NCBI RefSeq assembly: GCF_020525925.1
Contig: NZ_CP084876.1
Span: 2,728,001 to 2,792,000, forward strand
Direction: 5' to 3'
DNA from: Klebsiella quasipneumoniae subsp. quasipneumoniae
Lineage (GTDB): Bacteria; Pseudomonadota; Gammaproteobacteria; Enterobacterales; Enterobacteriaceae
Length of the DNA: 64,000 nt
The notes below the pieces were generated by a model that had not been told where the DNA came from, ran no database searches, and worked only from the letters and a program-made list of their open reading frames with translations. Below are positions 16,623-26,635 of this stretch, in pieces. The position numbers and the translations under genes were made by a program. Position 1 is the stretch's first letter, and each line of letters begins with the position of its first letter.

Positions 16623-17159
16623 TTACCCCGACTGGCTTAACCACTCGCTTAAGGTCAACGAATAAAGCAGACTCGGCGGCGCATTTTCTATATCGGCAAT
16701 CTCGTTGATGAACCTCAAGCCTGCTTTCTCGAGCACTTTTCGCGAAGCCAGGTGATTCGCCCTCACCACCGCTGAAATCTCCGTGAGTTTGATCGCCTCG
16801 AAGCCATATCTTACCGCCGAGGTCGCGAGGTCGGTGGCCAGCCCTTTTCCCCATGCCTCTGTTGCGAATCGATAGCCAAGATTGTTGAGGATGACATCGT
16901 TATAGCGGCGAATACTTAAGCCGCCAAAGCCAATAATTTTTTCCGGGGCATCACGCGCCGATATGGCCCAGTTGCCAAACCCGCGATCGTGCCAGTGGGC
17001 AAGCCAGCGCTGGAGAACCGTACTGGCATAGTCAATATCCGGGTAGGGTCCTGCGGGGTTAAAGGTATTGGTCGCCGGATCGCCATAAATTCGGTAGAGA
17101 TCGGCGACATCTTCAGCCATGACAGGGCGAAGACGCAGGCGATGAGTCTCAATATGCAA
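16623..17159 (-). CDS. GNAT acetyltransferase, RimJ/RimL-like
   Basis: A 178-residue acetyl-CoA-dependent N-acetyltransferase. The fold is recognisable from ETHRLRLRPVMAEDV at the start, the IIGFGGLSIRRY strand, the acetyl-CoA loop EAWGKGLATD, and NHLASRKVLEKAGLRF. The open frame continues to 17474, but homology starts at about 17159. There TTG is preceded by AAGGAG at a 6-base spacing (17166-17171), so I choose a TTG start. The substrate is unknown. Confidence 0.78.
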   Translation of the reverse strand: MHIETHRLRLRPVMAEDVADLYRIYGDPATNTFNPAGPYPDIDYASTVLQRWLAHWHDRGFGNWAISARDAPEKIIGFGGLSIRRYNDVILNNLGYRFATEAWGKGLATDLATSAVRYGFEAIKLTEISAVVRANHLASRKVLEKAGLRFINEIADIENAPPSLLYSLTLSEWLSQSG

Positions 17160-17365
17160 ACGTATCTCCTTGACGAGTGAGGTGGCCCGCGACGCTTCGC
17201 GAACCCTCCCTGCCGTTGTGAATGCCTGGTACTCGTTCAAGCGGAACTGAGAAGCGCGATTAAACAGATACTTCCGGCAATAAAAATAGGATATGGTAAT
17301 CCGGAAACGGGATCCCTTTTTATCGGCGCCACGCATATCGTTACCGCGTGAACACAGGACTGTAA

Positions 17366-18259
17366 ATGATCGATGACATCCGCTACCTGATAGTCTTTGC
17401 CAAAATTGTCGAGAGCGGTTCTGTTTCAGGCGGCGCCGCGGCGTTAGGGTTGTCGACCGCAACAGCAAGCGCACATTTATCCAGGCTTGAGAAAAACCTT
17501 AACAGCGCTTTGCTCTACAGAAATACCCGAAAGCTTTCTCTAACACAAGATGGCGAAAGTGTGCTGGAGACCGCCAGATCGATGCTCGAGCTCTATGAAA
17601 AAGGCGTCATTGAGTTTAAGCAACGTTCGGTATCCACAGCCGGTAAGCTGCGTATCTCCATACCTGCCGTTTTTTTAAACAGCCCATTCACTCACCATCT
17701 TGCAAATTTCATTAAAGAGAACCCGGATATTGCTCTGAGCATTTCTTATAGTGACCTGCGCGAGGACATTATTGCCGACAGTATTGATGTCGCCTTTCGC
17801 ATTGGCGAGCTCCCCGATAGCGCTCTCAAGGCCCGGCACCTGTTTGTTCTGCCGCGAAAGCTGGTGGCAGCAAAGGGCTTTCTCCTGCGCTATCCTCCCG
17901 TTGATCATCCCGCTATGCTTGAATCAATGCCGTGGATTGGGCTGACGATGAGGGAGAATGTGCGCGAGTTCAGACATCGCAACGGCGAACGGGCGATAAT
18001 AAAGTATACACCCGGCGTGTATGTCGATAGTGTTGAGGCCGCCTATGCCCTTGCCAGACAACAAATTGGCCTGGCCGCTCCGCCGCGTTTTCTCTGCGAA
18101 GAGGATATCCGCCGCGGCGACATGCAGGAACTACTTCCTGACTGGTCATTAGCCCCGCTAAAAGTGTATGCCCTATGGCCTGGCAATATTTCAGTTAGCG
18201 GCGCGGCCTATAAACTGATTAATTATATCTATAATGCCGTTGAACATCAGCCGCTATGA
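17366..18259 (+). CDS. LysR-family transcriptional regulator
   Basis: A 297-residue protein. The N-terminal winged HTH covers residues 1-60 (VSGGAAALGLSTATASAHLS, then RLEKNLNSALLYRNTRKLSL), and the type 2 periplasmic-binding-like effector domain runs from about residue 90. AGGA lies 6 bases before ATG. It is convergent with the LysE-type exporter and overlaps its end by 6 bases; the upstream GNAT gene is divergent. Control of either neighbour is plausible but not shown. Confidence 0.85.
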   Translation: MIDDIRYLIVFAKIVESGSVSGGAAALGLSTATASAHLSRLEKNLNSALLYRNTRKLSLTQDGESVLETARSMLELYEKGVIEFKQRSVSTAGKLRISIPAVFLNSPFTHHLANFIKENPDIALSISYSDLREDIIADSIDVAFRIGELPDSALKARHLFVLPRKLVAAKGFLLRYPPVDHPAMLESMPWIGLTMRENVREFRHRNGERAIIKYTPGVYVDSVEAAYALARQQIGLAAPPRFLCEEDIRRGDMQELLPDWSLAPLKVYALWPGNISVSGAAYKLINYIYNAVEHQPL

Positions 18260-18856
18260 ATAGGTAATAGACTGCGAATACAGTATGTAACCCGCAGTCA
18301 TGCACAATAATCCGCCCATCACCAGATTAAACAGGCGGATCTGTGCTCTGCTTTTGAGAATCGCTGACATTTTATCACCGAATATCGCCCAGGCCGCCAG
18401 GGACAGATAGCAGACAAAAAAGTAGATGATAATAAATAGCGATATACTCAGGCGCGACGAGGGTTCAGAAAACAAGGCGACGCCAGAGGCACAGGCAGCC
18501 CAGGCTTTAGGATTGAGCCATTGCATTAAAAAACCCTGCGCAAACCCCGGCGCCTGTGCTTTTTTCAGTGACCATTCCGGATGTGAAGTGGCAATTTTAT
18601 AGCCCTGAAACAATATAAATAACGAACCAACGATATTCAGATAGCTAAAAAACCAAGGGTGCGTTGCGATGGCCGCGTAGAGTCCAAAACTAATAAAAAC
18701 CAGTAACAATGTAAAACCAATAGTGGCGCCCGAGACGAAAGAAAATGTTTTTCTGAATCCATGCGCAGCGCCGGAAGAGATAATAACCATATTAACCGGA
18801 CCTGGCGAAAATGACAGGGCCAGCGCAAACATAAGCATAGTAACGATCAAAACCAT
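18254..18856 (-). CDS. LysE/RhtB-family amino acid exporter
   Basis: A 200-residue inner-membrane protein with five to six hydrophobic segments. The conserved LysE N-terminal signature SPGPVNMVIISSGAAHGFRK is at about residues 17-36, with a GATIGF segment next. Members export amino acids such as homoserine, threonine or lysine; the substrate cannot be told. Start at ATG 18856. Confidence 0.85.
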   Translation of the reverse strand: MVLIVTMLMFALALSFSPGPVNMVIISSGAAHGFRKTFSFVSGATIGFTLLLVFISFGLYAAIATHPWFFSYLNIVGSLFILFQGYKIATSHPEWSLKKAQAPGFAQGFLMQWLNPKAWAACASGVALFSEPSSRLSISLFIIIYFFVCYLSLAAWAIFGDKMSAILKSRAQIRLFNLVMGGLLCMTAGYILYSQSITYS

Positions 18857-18886
18857 TTATTTATCCGTTTTCCAGGGAGAGATATC

Positions 18887-19051
18887 GTGGCAGGTGGTTT
18901 TATTACCACCTGCATGACGTTATTGAAAGACTACCTCGATATCGCAACGGGATTAAGTGGCTTTTATCTAAATGTGTATTTGATTATTTTCGCGCTATTT
19001 CTTCTGACCGGCGCCTGGCGCAATCCCCTGCGATCAAAGCATGGCCAGTGA
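18887..19051 (+). CDS. Possible 54-residue membrane protein
   Basis: GTG 18887 with GGGAGA 5 bases upstream opens a 54-codon frame ending at TGA 19049-19051; an internal ATG at 18914 would give 45 residues. One clear span (YLNVYLIIFALFLLTGAW) is followed by a basic tail WRNPLRSKHGQ. A perfect 9-base-pair inverted repeat GCAGGTGGT/ACCACCTGC (18890-18913) lies between the two possible starts. Divergent from the LysE exporter. Unrecognised; moderate doubt. Confidence 0.4.
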   Translation: MAGGFITTCMTLLKDYLDIATGLSGFYLNVYLIIFALFLLTGAWRNPLRSKHGQ

Positions 19052-19104
19052 AAAGCGCCTGATAAGGAAAACACCCAATCGATCGCTTCTCACCGCCCGA
19101 TGGC

Positions 19105-21150
19105 CTATGCGCTCAACCCGCGATTTTTCAGCATCGGCTCAATCTTTGGATCGTGTCCGCGCCACTGGCGATACAGTTCAGCTAAATCAGCGCTATTGCC
19201 GCGAGATAAAATCGCCTCGCGGAAGCGCTGACCGTTCTCACGGGTCAAACCGCCCTGCTCCACGAACCACTGATAGCCGTCGTCGGCCAGCATCTGGGTC
19301 CACAGATAGGCGTAATAGCCTGCCGCATAGCCGCCGCCGAAGATATGGGAGAAGTAGCTGCTGCGATAGCGCGGGGGAACGGCCGCCAGATCGAGGTGTT
19401 CTTCCCGGAGTACCCTCTGCTCAAATGCGTCCACCTCGTCCGGAAATGCGGTGGTCGACAGCGTGTGCCAGCGCATATCGAGCAGCGCAGCAGCCAGCAA
19501 CTCGCTCATGTCGTACCCTTTATTGAAGGTTGCCGCACGCAACATATTGTCGCGCAGCGCCTCCGGCATCGGCTCTCCGGAGCGATAGTGCTTCGCATAG
19601 TGGGCGAATACCTGCGGATGGCTGGCCCAGTGTTCGAAGATTTGCGACGGAAACTCGACAAAATCCCGCGGGGTATTGGTACCGGAGAGGCTGGCATAGC
19701 GCTGGCTGGCGAACAGTCCGTGCAGGGCGTGGCCAAACTCATGGAACAGGGTGATCACCTCATCCCATGACAACAGCGCGCTCTGTCCGCTCTGCGGCCG
19801 GCTATAATTGCAGACGTTATAGATAACCGGGCGCTGCTCCCGCAGGGTCGACTGTTCGACAAACACGTCCATCCAGGCGCCGCCGCTCTTTGAATCGCGC
19901 GCGAAATAATCACCGTAAAACAGCGCCATCCCTTCGCCATTGTGGTCGAAGATCTCCCAAACCCGCACATCCGGGTGGTACACCGGGATGTCAAAGCGTT
20001 CCACGAAGCGGAGCCCAAAGAGCTGCGATGCCGTCCAGAAGACGCCGTCCTGCAGCACGCGCTCGAGGGCAAAATAGGGTTTGAGCTGCGCGTCATCAAT
20101 GGCATAGGCAGCCCGCCGCACCTGCTCGCTGTAGTAGAGCCAGTCCCATGCTTGCGCGCGAAACTCCCCGCCTTCGTTGTCGATCACCTGCTGGATGTCC
20201 GCCAGCTCACGTTCCGCCCTCGCCCGCGCCGCCGGCGCAATCTGGCGCATAAAGCCCAATGCCTCCGCCGGAGAAGCCGCCATTTGATCGGTCAGCGCCC
20301 AGCTGGCGTAGTTTGCCGCCCCCAGCAGTTCCGCTTGCTGCGCGCGGATCGCCGCCAGCCGCAGCACCAGACTACGGGTATCATGCTCATCGCCCTGTTG
20401 ATTGCGCGTCCAGCCGGCGGCGAAGAGATTCTCCCGCGTTTGCCGATCGCGCAGCGCAAGCAGCTGCGGCTGCTGGGTGGTGTTGGTCAGCGTCAGCAGC
20501 CAGCGATCGCCGAGCCCTTTTTCGCGCGCCGCGTCGGCCGCAGCCGCTATCTCCTCATCGGTCAGGCCATCCAGTTGATGCCGGTCATCGACCACCAGGC
20601 CACCGCTTTTCGCCGCCCCCAGCAGCCGCTGCTGGAACTGACTTTGCAAAGTGGCCGCTTCGGTGTTCAGGGCGCGCAGCACCGCCTTCTGCGCCGGGGC
20701 CAGCGTTGCCCCGGCGTGAACAAAGCGTTGCCATGTCAGGGTCAGAAGACGCCGGGATTCGCCGTCAAGCGAGAGCGTCTCGCGCTGCTCGTAGACGCTG
20801 TTCACCCGCTGGAATAAAGCCTCGTTGAGCCAGATGTCATTCCCCAGCCCGGCGAGCTCGGCGGAAAATTGTTCATCCAGTGATTGCAGATAAGGGTTGG
20901 TATGGGCGCTGGCCATGGCGAAAAAGACCCGCGTCACCCGCGCCAGCAGCTGTCCGCTCTGCTCCAGCGCCTCGAGCGTGTTGGCGAAACTGGCCGGCTG
21001 CGGATTGTCGATAATGGCGCGGATCTCCTCGTGCTGCTGCCGGACGCCCTCATCAAACGCCGGCCGATAGTGACTGTCTTCAATCAGATCAAACCGCGGC
21101 GCCTGGTAAGGCAACAGACTGACGCTAAAAAAGGGGTTTTGTTCGGACAT
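19105..21150 (-). CDS. dcp: Peptidyl-dipeptidase Dcp
   Basis: A 681-residue cytoplasmic M3 zinc metallopeptidase removing C-terminal dipeptides. The zinc-binding HEFGH (in TLFHEFGHALHGLF, about residue 470) is intact, and the third ligand Glu lies in FVEFPSQIFEHW. No signal peptide. Length fits the E. coli enzyme (681). Transcribed away from ydfG as in E. coli, with the two start codons 130 bases apart. Confidence 0.95.
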   Translation of the reverse strand: MSEQNPFFSVSLLPYQAPRFDLIEDSHYRPAFDEGVRQQHEEIRAIIDNPQPASFANTLEALEQSGQLLARVTRVFFAMASAHTNPYLQSLDEQFSAELAGLGNDIWLNEALFQRVNSVYEQRETLSLDGESRRLLTLTWQRFVHAGATLAPAQKAVLRALNTEAATLQSQFQQRLLGAAKSGGLVVDDRHQLDGLTDEEIAAAADAAREKGLGDRWLLTLTNTTQQPQLLALRDRQTRENLFAAGWTRNQQGDEHDTRSLVLRLAAIRAQQAELLGAANYASWALTDQMAASPAEALGFMRQIAPAARARAERELADIQQVIDNEGGEFRAQAWDWLYYSEQVRRAAYAIDDAQLKPYFALERVLQDGVFWTASQLFGLRFVERFDIPVYHPDVRVWEIFDHNGEGMALFYGDYFARDSKSGGAWMDVFVEQSTLREQRPVIYNVCNYSRPQSGQSALLSWDEVITLFHEFGHALHGLFASQRYASLSGTNTPRDFVEFPSQIFEHWASHPQVFAHYAKHYRSGEPMPEALRDNMLRAATFNKGYDMSELLAAALLDMRWHTLSTTAFPDEVDAFEQRVLREEHLDLAAVPPRYRSSYFSHIFGGGYAAGYYAYLWTQMLADDGYQWFVEQGGLTRENGQRFREAILSRGNSADLAELYRQWRGHDPKIEPMLKNRGLSA

Positions 21151-21280
21151 CTTTCTCTCCTGTACAGGCTTATCCTGTAAGATTAGGCTTCTCCTTAAGG
21201 GGTCGCAATGATTTCCGTTACCGGTCGCCGCCTGTGCGTGCTATGGTATGAAAACACAAAAAGCGTTGAGGAACAGTAAG

Positions 21281-22030
21281 ATGATTATCATGGTCACCGG
21301 CGCCACTGCCGGTTTTGGTGAAAGTATTACTCGCCGTTTTGTCGCTAACGGTCATAAAGTGATTGCGACCGGACGTCGCGAAGAGCGCCTGAAGACGCTG
21401 AAAGACGAGCTGGGCGATAATCTTTATATCGCGCAACTGGACGTTCGCAACCGCGCCGCTATTGAGACGCTGATTGCCGACCTGCCCGCCGAGTGGCAGG
21501 CAATCGATGTGCTGGTGAACAACGCGGGTCTGGCGCTCGGTCTGGAGCCGGCGCACCGCGCCAGCGTGGAAGACTGGGAAGATATGATCGACACCAATAA
21601 TAAAGGGCTGGTGTACATGACCCGCGCCGTCCTGCCGGGCATGGTGGCGCGCAATCGCGGCCACATCATCAACATCGGCTCCACGGCAGGCTGCTGGCCT
21701 TACGCCGGCGGTAACGTCTATGGGGCGACCAAAGCCTTCGTCCGTCAGTTCAGCCTCAATCTTCGCACCGACCTGCACGGCACCGCGGTGCGCGTCACCG
21801 ACATCGAGCCGGGTCTGGTGGGCGGCACCGAGTTCTCGAACGTCCGCTTTAAAGGCGATGACGCCAAAGCCGGTAAAACCTACGAGAACACCGAAGCCCT
21901 GACGCCGGAAGATGTGACCGAGGCGGTCTGGTGGGTGGCCACCCTGCCGAAACACGTCAACATCAACACCCTGGAGATGATGCCGGTGAGCCAGAGCTTT
22001 GCCGGACTCAGCGTTCACCGCCAGGGCTAA
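21281..22030 (+). CDS. ydfG: NADP-dependent 3-hydroxy acid dehydrogenase YdfG (SDR family)
   Basis: A 249-residue short-chain dehydrogenase that oxidises L-allo-threonine, L-serine and 3-hydroxypropionate-type substrates, and reduces malonic semialdehyde. The cofactor motif TGATAGFGE starts at about residue 7; NNAGLALG and the catalytic Ser-Tyr-Lys (GSTAGCWPYAGGNVYGATKA) are intact. The start at 21281 gives the family N-terminus MIIMVTGATAG; an upstream start at 21248 is unlikely. GAGGAA precedes it. Confidence 0.93.
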   Translation: MIIMVTGATAGFGESITRRFVANGHKVIATGRREERLKTLKDELGDNLYIAQLDVRNRAAIETLIADLPAEWQAIDVLVNNAGLALGLEPAHRASVEDWEDMIDTNNKGLVYMTRAVLPGMVARNRGHIINIGSTAGCWPYAGGNVYGATKAFVRQFSLNLRTDLHGTAVRVTDIEPGLVGGTEFSNVRFKGDDAKAGKTYENTEALTPEDVTEAVWWVATLPKHVNINTLEMMPVSQSFAGLSVHRQG

Positions 22031-22121
22031 CCGTCAGCCACCCGGCCTGCTGGCCGGGTATGGGCGGAACCGCAAAAAACGCGTAAAATAGTGCGCATAA
22101 CCCCATAAAAAGTAACCATCA

Positions 22122-22808
22122 ATGGCCGCAGAATCGCAACTGAATCCGACGCAACCCGTCAATCAGCAAATTTATCGCATCCTCCGCCGGGATATCGTTC
22201 ACTGCCTGATCCCGCCTGGCACGCCGCTGTCGGAGAAAGAAGTCTCCGTGCGTTTTGCGGTATCTCGTCAGCCGGTGCGCGAGGCCTTTATTAAGCTGGC
22301 GGAGAATGGACTTATCCAGATCCGTCCCCAGCGCGGCAGCTACGTCAACAAAATTTCACTGTCTCAGGTGCGCAATGGTTGCTTTGTCCGCCAGGCGATT
22401 GAATGCGCGGTGGTCCGCCGTGCCGCTGGTATGATTAACGATGAGCAAGTCTATCAGCTGGAGCAGAATCTTCATCAGCAGCGTATTGCCGTCGACCGTC
22501 AGCAGTTAAACGACTTTTTCCTGCTTGATGATGAATTTCACCAGAAGTTGTCAGTTATTGCCGATTGTCAGCTGGCCTGGGATACGGTGGAAAACATCAA
22601 AGCCGCTATTGACCGCGTGCGCTACATGAGCCTCGACCATGTCTCCTCCCCGGAGATGCTGCTGCGCCAGCATCATGAAATTTTCACCGCGCTGGAAAAA
22701 CGCGACGCCGAGGCGGTCGAGAAAGCCATGAGTATTCATTTGCATGAAATCAGCGAATCCGTGCTGTTGATCCGCCAGGAGAATCGCGACTGGTTTAGCG
22801 AAGAGTAA
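22122..22808 (+). CDS. rspR: GntR/FadR-type regulator RspR (YdfH)
   Basis: A 228-residue repressor. The winged HTH at residues 15-80 is seen as [37 protein letters not shown] and [10 protein letters not shown]. The FCD effector domain follows with the metal-binding Asp/His pattern (LDDEFHQKL and later RQHHEI). In E. coli RspR (YdfH) follows ydfG and represses rspAB. Here the nearest metabolic genes are the dehydrogenase at 23560-25023 and the transporter at 25293-26576, the probable targets. Confidence 0.88.
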   Translation: MAAESQLNPTQPVNQQIYRILRRDIVHCLIPPGTPLSEKEVSVRFAVSRQPVREAFIKLAENGLIQIRPQRGSYVNKISLSQVRNGCFVRQAIECAVVRRAAGMINDEQVYQLEQNLHQQRIAVDRQQLNDFFLLDDEFHQKLSVIADCQLAWDTVENIKAAIDRVRYMSLDHVSSPEMLLRQHHEIFTALEKRDAEAVEKAMSIHLHEISESVLLIRQENRDWFSEE

Positions 22809-22814
22809 GGATCA

Positions 22815-22846
22815 GACGGCTGCGAAATAAGGCAGACGCAGCCGTC
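22815..22846. terminator. Bidirectional hairpin between rspR and uspG-like gene
   Basis: GACGGCTGCG (22815-22824) pairs perfectly with CGCAGCCGTC (22837-22846). It sits between two convergent genes, 7 bases after the rspR stop and 14 before the other, the place of a shared terminator. The T run is weak. Confidence 0.6.
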
Positions 22847-22859
22847 GTAATGGAAAGGA

Positions 22860-23291
22860 TTATCTGACCACCAGCACCGGCGTTTTGGCGTAGCGCAAAA
22901 TGGATTCGGCGTTGGAGCCCAGCAGATGGGTGGAGATCCCCGGTTTGCGGGAGCCAATCACTATCACATCGAACGCTTCGTTGTTACTGATAGCCAGAAT
23001 TTCATCGCGCACGTTACCAAAGACGACCCGGGTATGGATCCGCGACATCGGCATGTCGAACAGTCGCGCCACTTCGCGCATCTTTTTCTCCGACTCTTCC
23101 TGCATATAGGCTTCGAATTTACGAATATCCGCCGTAAACCCGCGTAATAACGAACGACTGCTGTTCGGCAGAACGTTGAGCAAGGTGATTTCGCCATTTT
23201 CCGCCGACGCGAGAAATGCCGCGTGACGCACTGCCTTATCGCTTAAATCCATTTCAAAAACATCAACAGGCAATAAAATCTTTTTATACAT
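22860..23291 (-). CDS. Universal stress protein, UspG-like
   Basis: A 143-residue UspA-fold protein. The N-terminal KILLPVDVFEMDLSDKAVRH is very close to UspG. The ATP-binding loop G-x2-G-x9-G-(S/T) is present near the C-terminus (GSRKPG to LLGSNAES). UspG-type proteins bind and hydrolyse or transfer phosphate from ATP and respond to stress. I start at ATG 23291 (MYKKILLP) rather than three codons earlier. It may be a paralogue rather than UspG itself. Confidence 0.85.
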   Translation of the reverse strand: MYKKILLPVDVFEMDLSDKAVRHAAFLASAENGEITLLNVLPNSSRSLLRGFTADIRKFEAYMQEESEKKMREVARLFDMPMSRIHTRVVFGNVRDEILAISNNEAFDVIVIGSRKPGISTHLLGSNAESILRYAKTPVLVVR

Positions 23292-23559
23292 GGCCCGCAC
23301 TCCTTTTCCAGAGAAAGTGATATTTCAATAACTTAACTATGCCATTTTTGCGGTGAATGACCAGCCTTTATTCGGAAAAATAACAGCTAATTATCTTTAG
23401 TAAATCAGGGAAATATAGAGTTATGTAAGGACATTGCGTTCGATCATATTTTTAGTCTGCTAAAAGCGAACGACAGCAAAAAAAGAAATATCGGCGGAAC
23501 CGTGCGGAAACAGCAGAAGAGCCGGTGTCGACCTCATGACCGACACCGGAAATAAACGA

Positions 23560-25023
23560 TTATTGCGCCTCAGCCCATGCGGCAACGGTGGCTTTGGCCC
23601 CCTGACGCTGCAGCGCAACATAGGCGCGGGTCACCGCCGAAACGAACCGCGCTTCCTGCGGCAGCTCACGGCCGAAGATGGCCTCAATGCCCAACAGCGC
23701 TTTGACGCGCGCTTCGCCATCGGCGCTGGCGGCTACCGCCTCCTTGATCACCGGCAGCAGCGGATCGCAAATTTCGATCGCCTGGCCGGCGTCGTCAACA
23801 CCGCCGACATAGCGCATCCAGCCCGCCACGCCCAGCGCTAGCAGCGTGAAGTCATGCTGGTGCGCCAGGTGCCAGCGTACCGAGTCCAGCATGCGCTGCG
23901 GCAGCTTCTGGCTACCGTCCATGGCAATCTGCCAGGTACGGTGTTTGAGCGCCGGATTGCAGTAGCGGTCAATCAGCAGACTGGCATAGTGTGACAGATC
24001 CACCCCCTGCACTTTTAAGGTCGGAGCCTGCTCGTCCAGCATCAGCGCCAGCGCCGCGCGGCGGTAGTTGTCATCCTGCATACAGTCGTTGATATGCTGA
24101 TAACCGGCCAGATAGCCGAGATAGGCGAGGAACGAATGGCTGCCGTTGAGCATCCTCAGCTTCATCTCTCCGAAAGGCACCACATCGGCGACCAGCTCCG
24201 CCCCCGCGTTCTCCCACTGTGGACGTCCGGCGACAAAGTTATCCTCAATCACCCACTGGCGGAAAGGCTCACAGGCCACGCCAGCCGGGTCGCGCACGCC
24301 GGTCAGCTGTTCAATTTTATCGAGGGTTTCCGCCGTCACCGCCGGGACAATACGGTCCACCATGGTCGACGGAAAGGTGACATTCTGTTCTATCCATGCG
24401 GCGAGGTCCGCGTCCAGCGCCCGGGCGTAGGCGCAGACGACGTTGCGCATCACATGACCGTTTTCCGGCATGTTATCGCAGGACATCACGGTAAAGGCCG
24501 ACAGCCCTGCCGCCCGGCGACGCGCTAAGGCCGCCACCACCACGCCCACTGCCGATTTCGGCTGGCGCGGGTTAGCGAGATCGGCGACGATCAGCGGGTG
24601 ATCGAGCTGCAGTTCGCCACTGGCTGGCGAATGGCAATAGCCTTTCTCGGTAATGGTCAGGGAGACAATGGCCACCTGTGGCTCACACATCGCCGAAAGC
24701 ACGGCCTCGAGACCATCGACCTGGGCGTGCAGCGCCTGCTTCACCACCCCGACCACGCGCGCGGTCCACGCGTCGGCGGACATTTCTGCCACGGTGTACA
24801 GCAGATCCTGCTGCCGGAGATCGGCGATCTGCTGCTCGCCGCCAATCAGGTTGACTTCAGTGTAGCCCCAGTCGCTGCCGTGCTCGCTGGCCAGTATATC
24901 GGCGTAGACCGCCTGATGGGCGCGGTGGAACGCGCCAAAACCCAGATGGACGATACGGGGGACCAGCGCGCGGCGATCGTAGTCCGGCTGTATGGCGTTA
25001 GCGGTTAAGAGGGTGTTTTCCAT
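23560..25023 (-). CDS. ydfI: Mannitol dehydrogenase/mannonate-fructuronate oxidoreductase family protein (YdfI-like)
   Basis: A 487-residue NAD-dependent long-chain polyol/hexonate dehydrogenase. The Rossmann start [19 protein letters not shown] is at about residues 24-42. The catalytic Lys region [20 protein letters not shown] and the Cys-Asn block [11 protein letters not shown] are typical. The length matches E. coli YdfI (486), and its place after ydfG-rspR agrees. The longer frame to 25146 is not supported; ATG 25023 begins MENTLLTAN. The exact hexonate is unknown. A 15-base motif shared with the next transporter gene lies 116 bases upstream. Confidence 0.88.
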   Translation of the reverse strand: MENTLLTANAIQPDYDRRALVPRIVHLGFGAFHRAHQAVYADILASEHGSDWGYTEVNLIGGEQQIADLRQQDLLYTVAEMSADAWTARVVGVVKQALHAQVDGLEAVLSAMCEPQVAIVSLTITEKGYCHSPASGELQLDHPLIVADLANPRQPKSAVGVVVAALARRRAAGLSAFTVMSCDNMPENGHVMRNVVCAYARALDADLAAWIEQNVTFPSTMVDRIVPAVTAETLDKIEQLTGVRDPAGVACEPFRQWVIEDNFVAGRPQWENAGAELVADVVPFGEMKLRMLNGSHSFLAYLGYLAGYQHINDCMQDDNYRRAALALMLDEQAPTLKVQGVDLSHYASLLIDRYCNPALKHRTWQIAMDGSQKLPQRMLDSVRWHLAHQHDFTLLALGVAGWMRYVGGVDDAGQAIEICDPLLPVIKEAVAASADGEARVKALLGIEAIFGRELPQEARFVSAVTRAYVALQRQGAKATVAAWAEAQ

Positions 25024-25138
25024 GATGACTCTCGTTGTTATGTGGCTCATCAACCATTCTCTGGGAGAACTCTCGAGGAGAATGCCTTTGTGCCTCAACC
25101 ATCTCACGCAATTGGTATAACATCTTTGATTTCTGTCA

Positions 25139-25153
25139 ACTACCATACAAGAA
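25139..25153 (-). promoter_or_regulatory. Putative operator, copy 1 (ACTACCATACAAGAA)
   Basis: This 15-base sequence is repeated exactly at 26636-26650. Each copy lies upstream of a minus-strand gene: the dehydrogenase here, 116 bases from its start. With the preceding bases GTC-A/G the match extends to 18 with one difference. TTGACA lies immediately downstream on the minus strand. Likely a regulator site, with RspR the nearest candidate. Confidence 0.55.
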
Positions 25154-25292
25154 GCTTTTAGCGGGTTGTGGTCGCTGGCGAGGGATCACAAAATCTCTGG
25201 GATGGCAGGAGAAAATCCGCCGCGAAGCGGTAAGAGAAGATGGAGCATGGCACAGGCCGCGCCTCCCTGCGGGCCTGTTGCTTCCTGGTCGG

Positions 25293-26576
25293 TTAATCGA
25301 TGCGGGTTTTGACGATAAAGAAGTAGCACAGCGCCCCGGCGAAGGTCACCCCGGCGGCGATCACCAACGCCAGATTGAAAGAATGGGTGGTATCCACGAC
25401 CCAGCCGGTGACTATCGGCGCGAAGGAGGCAAACACAAAGCTGCCAAAGTTCTGGATCGCCGCCACCGACGCCACTTTATGCTCTGCCACCAGCACCTGT
25501 ACCAATCCCCAGGCCGAGGTGCCAGCGAAATGGACGCAGAACAGCGCCATGGAGATAAACGCCACCGCCTGGGTCGGCGTGGACGATTGCACCACCAGCA
25601 GCGTTCCCAGCGCCGACAGCACCAGACCGGCAACGATCGCCGTTTTGCGGGTTTTCGCCAGATCGTAGCCTCTGCGCGCCAGGGCGTCGACCACCAGACC
25701 ATTGACCCACATCCCCACCGCCGCGGCGAGGAACGGGATCGCCGCCACCCAGCCGGTGCGGGCCAGGCTTAACCCCTGCTGAGCCTGCAAATAGCCGGGC
25801 AGCCAGGCGATATACAGCCAGCCGGTATAGTTCACCCCGGAGAAGCCGAGGATCATCCCCCAGGTGGTACGCCGTTTAAACAGCGCCAGCCATTCGCTCA
25901 GTTTCAGCGCCGGCCGGGCCGCCTCCTCGCTGGCCAGATAGCGTTGCTCCTCCTCCTGGAGGGTAAATTGCCGCCGGTTACGGTATCCCACATACCAGCA
26001 CAGGCCGACCAGAATACCGGCCAAACCAATCACCACAAACATTGTCCGCCAGCCCCAGGCCAGCTGCATGATGACCAGGGCCGGAGGGGCAATGGCTTGC
26101 CCCAGCACCGTCGAGGAGTTAAATATCCCCACCGCCGTGCCGCGCTCTCTTTGCGCATACCAGTCGTTGATCGATTTCACGCCGGCGGGCATAAACGGCG
26201 CTTCACCGATCCCGAGGCCAATGCGCAGCAGAATAAAATGCGAGAATGAATTGACCATCCCGGTCAGGGCCTGCATCGCAGACCAGAATATCAGCCCGGC
26301 GCCCAGCACAACCCGCGGTCCGAGGCGATCCAGCAAAATGCCCGAGGGCAGTTGCGCGAAGCCATAGGAGAGCGAAAAAGCGGAGAGCAGCACCCCGAAC
26401 TCGGTGGCGCTCAGACCCAGATCGGCGCGTATCGCCTCCCCGGCGACGCTCAGGGAAGAGCGGTCAAGAAAGTTAACGATCCCGGCGATAAACAGCAGCG
26501 TCAGGGTGATCTTCTGCACCCGACGGATGCGCAGCGGCGTCGCGCCCGCCTGTGGGGCAAATGTCTCAATAGCCAT
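25293..26576 (-). CDS. MFS transporter, anion:cation symporter (hexuronate/hexonate) family
   Basis: A 427-residue protein with 12 predicted membrane spans. Family marks include NFLDRSSLSVAG in span 1, SGILLDRLGPR in loop 2-3, and GIGEAPFMPAGVKSINDWYA. It resembles E. coli YdfJ/GudP-type carriers that import sugar acids with protons. It is 269 bases upstream of the dehydrogenase on the same strand, each with its own copy of the 15-base motif, so the two probably handle one substrate. Confidence 0.85.
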   Translation of the reverse strand: MAIETFAPQAGATPLRIRRVQKITLTLLFIAGIVNFLDRSSLSVAGEAIRADLGLSATEFGVLLSAFSLSYGFAQLPSGILLDRLGPRVVLGAGLIFWSAMQALTGMVNSFSHFILLRIGLGIGEAPFMPAGVKSINDWYAQRERGTAVGIFNSSTVLGQAIAPPALVIMQLAWGWRTMFVVIGLAGILVGLCWYVGYRNRRQFTLQEEEQRYLASEEAARPALKLSEWLALFKRRTTWGMILGFSGVNYTGWLYIAWLPGYLQAQQGLSLARTGWVAAIPFLAAAVGMWVNGLVVDALARRGYDLAKTRKTAIVAGLVLSALGTLLVVQSSTPTQAVAFISMALFCVHFAGTSAWGLVQVLVAEHKVASVAAIQNFGSFVFASFAPIVTGWVVDTTHSFNLALVIAAGVTFAGALCYFFIVKTRID

Positions 26577-26635
26577 CGTGATTCCTTACAGAGTCATAAC
26601 CCAATATGATGTCTGATAAGTAAGGCAACAGGTCG

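Noticed and set aside
22041..22058. CCCGGCC-TGCT-GGCCGGG hairpin after ydfG as a terminator
   Set aside because: The stem is real but has no T tract on the plus strand, and rspR follows on the same strand; left as a weak possibility only.
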